Shown piece after piece: positions 5,898 to 9,649 of a DNA stretch of 9,649 nt. The stretch's first letter is position 1, and each line of letters opens with the position of its first letter. The notes below the pieces were generated by a model that saw only the letters and a list, made by a program, of their open reading frames with translations, had not been told where the DNA came from and did not search any database. The DNA is from an uncultured Asticcacaulis sp. (GTDB taxonomy: Bacteria > Pseudomonadota > Alphaproteobacteria > Caulobacterales > Caulobacteraceae): contig CAMLLA010000136.1 in NCBI GenBank assembly GCA_946480525.1, forward strand, positions 1-9,649, in the 5' to 3' direction. The position numbers were made by a program, and so were the translations under genes.

Positions 5898-8147
5898 GTG
5901 ATGCTCTCACTCCGCAGGCTTGCCTGCGCAGCCTCGGTCGCCGTGCTTGCGCTGGCCAGCCCCTGTCTCGCGGCCGACCCCGTAGCCCCCATAGACGGCC
6001 CATGGACCGACAAGACGCTCAGCCCCGAGGCGCGGGCCGACGCCGCCATTGCGGCGATGACGCGCGCTGAAAAGCAGCGGCTGGTATTCGGCTTCTTTTC
6101 CACCGAGGCGACCTGGATGGACAATGAGGTCAAGCGATTCCAGTTTCCGAAGGACGCGCTTCCCTTTGCCGCCGGTTTTGTTCCCGGCATTCCCCGTCTC
6201 GGCATACAGCCGCAATGGGAAACGGACGCCGGCATAGGCGTCGCAAGCCAGGCCACCGACACGCCGCGGCCGCGCACCGCCCTGCCATCGGGTCTGGCGA
6301 CGGCCGCGACCTGGGACCCCGAAACCGCCCGTGCCGGCGGCGCCATGATCGGCAGCGAGGCCCGGCTGTCGGGCTTCAACGTGCAACTGGCCGGCGGCAT
6401 GAATCTCATACGCGAACCCCGCAACGGCCGAAACTTTGAATATAGCGGCGAAGACCCGCTGCTGGCCGGGGTCATCACCGGCCATGCCATCAAGGGCATA
6501 CAGTCCAACAACATCATTTCGACGATGAAGCATTTCGCCTTCAACGCGCAGGAGACCAATCGCAACGCCATAGATGTCAAAATTTCAGACCAGGCAGCGC
6601 GGCAGTCGGATCTGCTGGCTTTCCAGATCGCGCTCGAAATCGGCAAGCCCGGATCGGTCATGTGCGCTTACAACCGCATCAACGGCGTCTATTCCTGCGA
6701 AAACGACTGGCTGCTCAACCAGGTCCTGAAGACCGACTGGGGTTTCAAGGGCTACGTGATGTCGGATTGGGGCGGCACGCATTCCACCATTCCGGCCGCC
6801 AATGCGGGCCTCGACCAGCAATCCGGCTGGGCCTTCGACAAATCACCCTATTTCCATGCGGCGCTGGGCGAAGCCGTGAACAACGGTCACGTCAGCCGTG
6901 CCCGGCTGGACGACATGGCGCGCCGCGTCCTTTGGGCCATGTTCGCCAACGGCCTTGTCGACAATCCGGTGGCCGGCGATCAATCCAGGTCCATCGACCA
7001 GGCCGCCAATGCCCGCACCAGCCAGGCCGCGGCGGAGAAAAGCCTGGTCCTGCTGAAGAACGACGGCCTGCTGCCGCTGGCGGCGAAAGCGCGCCGGATC
7101 GTCATTATCGGCGGACATGCCGACTTCGGCGTCATGTCGGGTGGTGGTTCTTCCCAGGTTTCCGCCCCTGGCTATCAGAAGTTCGAAGAGCCTCTTGGTA
7201 CCGCGATCTTCTATCCCTCCTCGCCGCTCAAGGCGCTGGCGTCACGCACCCAGGCCGTTGTGTCCTATCACGACGGCAAGGACGCGAAGGCCGCCGCAAA
7301 GGCTGCGCGCGACGCCGACGTGGTTATCGTTTTCGCGACCCAGTGGACGGCCGAAGGCCTCGATACCCCGGACCTCCATTTGCCTGGCAAGCAGGACGAG
7401 CTTATCCGCACGGTGGCCAAGGCGAATCGCAAGACCGTCGTGGTTCTGGAAACCGGCGGCCCGGTGGTCATGCCGTGGTTGAACTCTGTCGGCGCAGTCG
7501 TTGCGGCCTGGTACCCCGGCAGTTCCGGCGGTGAAGCGATTGCGCGGGTTCTTACCGGAGAGGTCAATCCGTCGGGCCGGCTTCCCGTGACGTTTCCGGC
7601 CGACGTCGGCCAGTTGCCGCGCCCTGTGATCGACGGCGACCGCAAGCTGGATCAGACGGACGATCCCCATCCGCATACGGACTACGATATCGAAGGCGCC
7701 GCTGTCGGCTATAAATGGTTCGACAAGAAAGGGCTGACCCCTCTGTTCCCGTTCGGATACGGCCTGAGCTACACCAGGTTTACAACCTCCGGCCTGACGG
7801 CGGCGCCGGACGGCAAGGGCGTCAAGGTATCTCTGGCGGTCACCAATACCGGTAAGGCCGCTGGCGCAGCGGTGACGCAAATATACGTGTCAGCACCACA
7901 AGACGCCGGCTGGGAGAGCCCCAAGCGCCTGGGTGCGTTCGCAAGGACCGAGTTACAGCCCGGTGAAAGTAAAACTCTGTCGATGACGGTCGACCCGCGA
8001 CTGCTGGCAACCTTCGATTCCGCCACCAGGACCTGGACGGTCAAGCCGGGAACCTACCGTGTTACGGCCCAGGACTCCGCCACCAAGGTGCTCGCCACCT
8101 CGGTTGTTGAGCTGGCTTCGCAAACCCTGGACGTCCGGGGACAATAG
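5898..8147 (+). CDS. Secreted glycoside hydrolase family 3 (beta-glucosidase-like)
   Basis: A 749-residue exported enzyme hydrolysing beta-linked sugars from the non-reducing end of glucosides or related oligosaccharides by a retaining mechanism. Residues 1-25 are a signal peptide (RR, hydrophobic core, cut after CLA), so it acts in the periplasm or outside. The GH3 barrel (about 45-340) has PRLGIQPQWETD near its start, KHF at K211/H212, and the nucleophile D290 in VMSDWGG. The second GH3 domain (about 377-600) begins SLVLLKNDGLLPL and has a GGGSSQV loop. PFGYGLSYTRF leads to a fibronectin-III-like domain (about 650-730). It starts with GTG at 5898, seven bases after GGAG; ATG at 5901 is equally possible. 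Length is normal for the three-domain form. It lies 31 bases after the permease on the same strand, so co-transcription is possible. The exact substrate (beta-glucoside, xyloside or other) cannot be read from sequence. Confidence 0.93.
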   Translation: MMLSLRRLACAASVAVLALASPCLAADPVAPIDGPWTDKTLSPEARADAAIAAMTRAEKQRLVFGFFSTEATWMDNEVKRFQFPKDALPFAAGFVPGIPRLGIQPQWETDAGIGVASQATDTPRPRTALPSGLATAATWDPETARAGGAMIGSEARLSGFNVQLAGGMNLIREPRNGRNFEYSGEDPLLAGVITGHAIKGIQSNNIISTMKHFAFNAQETNRNAIDVKISDQAARQSDLLAFQIALEIGKPGSVMCAYNRINGVYSCENDWLLNQVLKTDWGFKGYVMSDWGGTHSTIPAANAGLDQQSGWAFDKSPYFHAALGEAVNNGHVSRARLDDMARRVLWAMFANGLVDNPVAGDQSRSIDQAANARTSQAAAEKSLVLLKNDGLLPLAAKARRIVIIGGHADFGVMSGGGSSQVSAPGYQKFEEPLGTAIFYPSSPLKALASRTQAVVSYHDGKDAKAAAKAARDADVVIVFATQWTAEGLDTPDLHLPGKQDELIRTVAKANRKTVVVLETGGPVVMPWLNSVGAVVAAWYPGSSGGEAIARVLTGEVNPSGRLPVTFPADVGQLPRPVIDGDRKLDQTDDPHPHTDYDIEGAAVGYKWFDKKGLTPLFPFGYGLSYTRFTTSGLTAAPDGKGVKVSLAVTNTGKAAGAAVTQIYVSAPQDAGWESPKRLGAFARTELQPGESKTLSMTVDPRLLATFDSATRTWTVKPGTYRVTAQDSATKVLATSVVELASQTLDVRGQ

Positions 8148-8154
8148 CGCGAAC

Positions 8155-8188
8155 CCGGTCCGGCACGGGGCTGCCTGTGCCGGACCGG
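8155..8188. terminator. Strong hairpin between convergent genes (probable bidirectional terminator)
   Basis: CCGGTCCGGCAC (8155-8166) and GTGCCGGACCGG (8177-8188) form a perfect 12-base stem with a 10-base loop. It sits 8 bases after the GH3 stop codon and 38 bases after the end of the converging esterase gene, so it can serve both strands. There is no U-tract on either side, so it may stabilise 3' ends or work with Rho rather than act as a classic intrinsic terminator. Confidence 0.65.
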
Positions 8189-8226
8189 AAGTGGTTCCCG
8201 CTCCAAAAGGAGGCTCGCCCTGCGCC

Positions 8227-9192
8227 CTACCCTTTCGGCTTCAGATAACCGTGCATGCCCAGCCAGCGCACATAGGCGTCGAACCAGCCGGTGCTGGTCG
8301 TTGTCTTCGGATACATGCCAAAGCCATGCCCGCCTTGTTCAAACAAGTGGAACTCGACCGGGCGCTTCGCGGTCCGCCAGCTGTCGATAAGGCCATAGCC
8401 GGAATTGGCGAAGAACGGGTCGTCGGCGGCAAGGGCGACGAACAGCGGCGGAGCTTCAGCCGGCACGGTGACGGGCGCCAGCGGACCGTAGATGTCGGCA
8501 ATGAAGGCGGGTTTCGCATCCTGGCCGTTCAGTGTCGTGGCCAGGGTCAGCATGGCGCCGGCGGAAAAGCCGATCATGCCGATACGATCCGGGTCGACAT
8601 GCCACTCCCCGGCGCGCGAGCGGACCAGGGCGAAGGCGGCGCGGGCGTCTGCGATCTGGGGCGCGAGCGCCAGCGACGGGTCCTGGGGCGTGGGCGGGCG
8701 GCGGGCAGCGCCCGAGAACATCTCGGCCATCGACTTTTCGAAGGCACCCATATCTTCTGGCGTCGGGTTCAGGCGGTATTTCAGCACAAAGGCCGCCACG
8801 CCCTTGTCGGCCAGCGCCTTGGCGACATCCCAGCCTTCGTTGTTCATGGACAGGGTGCGAAAGCCGCCGCCCGGAGCCACGATGACTGCGGCGCCCGTGG
8901 CCTTGGCCGGGTCGGGCAGGAAGGGTGTCAGCGTCGCGACCGTGACATTGCGGGCAAAGACGCTGCCATATTGGCTGTGCCAGGTTTCCTTTGCCGTCGC
9001 GCCGGGCAGCGGGCCGGTGTTCAGGACGATGGCGTTGGGCTGTGCCGGAATGGCGATCGGCGTCATGGTGTCGTCGAGCGCGAGCGCCGGCGTCGCCACC
9101 GTGCAGGTCAGCGCCAGCAGAGCGGCGGCCAGGGCCGTGGCAGCCGCCCGGATAAGGCGGCGCGGTTCGGGGTTTGGGATCTTGATTGTCAT
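8227..9192 (-). CDS. Secreted alpha/beta-hydrolase, probable carbohydrate esterase
   Basis: A 321-residue exported hydrolase. The N-terminus (RRLIRAAATALAAALLAL, cleavage likely after A38 in TPALA) is a signal peptide with a twin arginine, although the Tat consensus is incomplete. Mature features of the alpha/beta-hydrolase fold follow: VIVAPGGGF (about 104-111) where the oxyanion loop sits, the nucleophile elbow GFSAG with S210, an acid in AADDP (D257 or D258), and H289 in QGGHGFG. This layout is that of acetyl-xylan and feruloyl esterase-like enzymes that remove acyl groups from plant polysaccharides. The neighbours support this: a GH3 gene ends only 22 bases upstream on the same strand, so the two are probably one operon, and another GH3 converges from the left. 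The start ATG at 9192 has AGG five bases before it. Acetyl versus other ester specificity is not determinable. Confidence 0.88.
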   Translation of the reverse strand: MTIKIPNPEPRRLIRAAATALAAALLALTCTVATPALALDDTMTPIAIPAQPNAIVLNTGPLPGATAKETWHSQYGSVFARNVTVATLTPFLPDPAKATGAAVIVAPGGGFRTLSMNNEGWDVAKALADKGVAAFVLKYRLNPTPEDMGAFEKSMAEMFSGAARRPPTPQDPSLALAPQIADARAAFALVRSRAGEWHVDPDRIGMIGFSAGAMLTLATTLNGQDAKPAFIADIYGPLAPVTVPAEAPPLFVALAADDPFFANSGYGLIDSWRTAKRPVEFHLFEQGGHGFGMYPKTTTSTGWFDAYVRWLGMHGYLKPKG

Positions 9193-9214
9193 GTCTACCT
9201 GTTCTCTTGATTTA

Positions 9215-9649
9215 TTATGGTTCCAGCGTGTGGCCGGACGTCACGGTCAGTGACGTCCTGACACCCGCTGCCGACGTCAGTCCTTTTCGGGCTGAGGGTT
9301 GACCGCCGCCGAGCCAAAGATCGACCCGGCCCGGCTTGACCGAGCGTGAGCCGTCGGCGTCGACGGTGGAAAGGGCGCGACCGTCCAGCACGAAGGTGAC
9401 GGTCTTGGTCTCACCGGCCTTGAGATGGATGCGGTCGAAGCGGGCCAGGGCGCGGATCGGCGCTGCCTTCTGGCCGGGATGGCTGAGATAAAGCTGGACG
9501 ACTTCGTCGCCATCCATCTTGCCTGTATTGGTGATGTCGGCTGAGACCGTCACCTGACCGTCGCCGGGAATCGTCGTGGCCGACAGCCTCGCCGGTGCGT
9601 AACGGAAGGTCGTGTAGGACAGGCCGTAGCCGAAGGGGTAAAGCGCCTC
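9215..9649 (-). CDS. Glycoside hydrolase family 3, C-terminal end (runs off window)
   Basis: The frame is open from the right window edge to the TAA at 9217-9215, giving the last 144 residues. It begins ALYPFGYGLSYTTF, the conserved segment between the second GH3 domain and the fibronectin-III-like domain, then shows that domain: VTVSADITNTGKMDGDEVVQ, RFDRIHLKAGETKTVTFVLD, and a closing VDLWLGGGQPS. The catalytic barrel and nucleophile are outside the window. The tail resembles that of beta-glucosidase/beta-xylosidase GH3 enzymes; KPGRVDLWLGGGQPS with a Gly-rich end is common in xylosidase-like members, but this is weak evidence. It is a distant paralogue of the complete GH3 here, not a recent copy. 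The 22-base gap to the esterase indicates an operon, with this gene first of the two. Confidence 0.88.
   Translation of the reverse strand, partial: EALYPFGYGLSYTTFRYAPARLSATTIPGDGQVTVSADITNTGKMDGDEVVQLYLSHPGQKAAPIRALARFDRIHLKAGETKTVTFVLDGRALSTVDADGSRSVKPGRVDLWLGGGQPSARKGLTSAAGVRTSLTVTSGHTLEP

Noticed and set aside
5840..6661. Minus-strand open frame of 273 codons over the GH3 start
   Set aside because: It is antisense to the GH3 signal peptide and barrel, with Ser/Arg/Ala-rich sequence and no motif.
8187..8198. GGAA-GTGG-TTCC mini-palindrome after the strong hairpin
   Set aside because: A 4-base stem is expected by chance in GC-rich spacer DNA.
8059..9210. Long plus-strand open frame of 383 codons over the esterase gene
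   Set aside because: It is antisense to a gene with a full catalytic triad and signal peptide, starts inside the GH3 gene, has low-complexity Arg/Gly-rich composition and shows no domain; GC-rich DNA often leaves such frames open.

Overview
The window is GC-rich, densely coding DNA from a Gram-negative bacterium. Secreted proteins with AxA-type signal peptides, gene-dense operons and a glycoside hydrolase family 3 (GH3)/esterase cluster next to an FtsX-type ABC transporter suggest an alphaproteobacterium, perhaps Caulobacterales such as Asticcacaulis. That placement is an inference from style and family content; no rRNA or other marker is present.

Left part (1-1772, minus strand): a two-component operon. 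A receiver/AAA+/Fis response regulator (513-1772) overlaps by 11 bases the start of a membrane histidine kinase (523 to beyond base 1), of which only the N-terminal 174 residues are visible. The regulator looks like an NtrC-family protein but lacks the GAFTGA sigma-54 loop and has altered Walker B and arginine-finger positions. The kinase has two membrane helices joined by a very short loop, so it has almost no periplasmic sensor.

Middle part (1773-5866, plus strand): a 96-base divergent promoter region with nested inverted repeats, then an IclR-family regulator (1869-2696), a 114-base leader with competing inverted repeats, an ABC ATPase of the MacB/LolD/BceA type (2811-3500), and an 8-helix FtsX/MacB-type permease (3497-5866) that overlaps the ATPase by 4 bases. 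A kinase with almost no sensor domain beside an FtsX-type ABC transporter resembles the Bce-type sensing and export modules of Firmicutes. No HlyD-like adaptor or outer-membrane partner is in view.

Right part (5898-9649): carbohydrate degradation. A secreted GH3 enzyme (5898-8147, plus) lies 31 bases after the permease with no terminator between, so it may be co-transcribed. It ends at a strong hairpin (8155-8188). Convergent to it on the minus strand are a secreted alpha/beta-hydrolase esterase (8227-9192) and, 22 bases upstream of it, the C-terminal end of a second GH3 enzyme (9215 to beyond 9649). The two GH3 enzymes and the esterase probably act on plant polysaccharide side chains and oligosaccharides.

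No stretch over 300 bases lacks a gene; the longest gap is 114 bases. I see no RNA genes, mobile elements or CRISPR arrays. The most interesting points are the degenerate response regulator, the Bce-like gene set, and the structured DNA or RNA before the IclR gene, the ABC gene and the GH3 gene.
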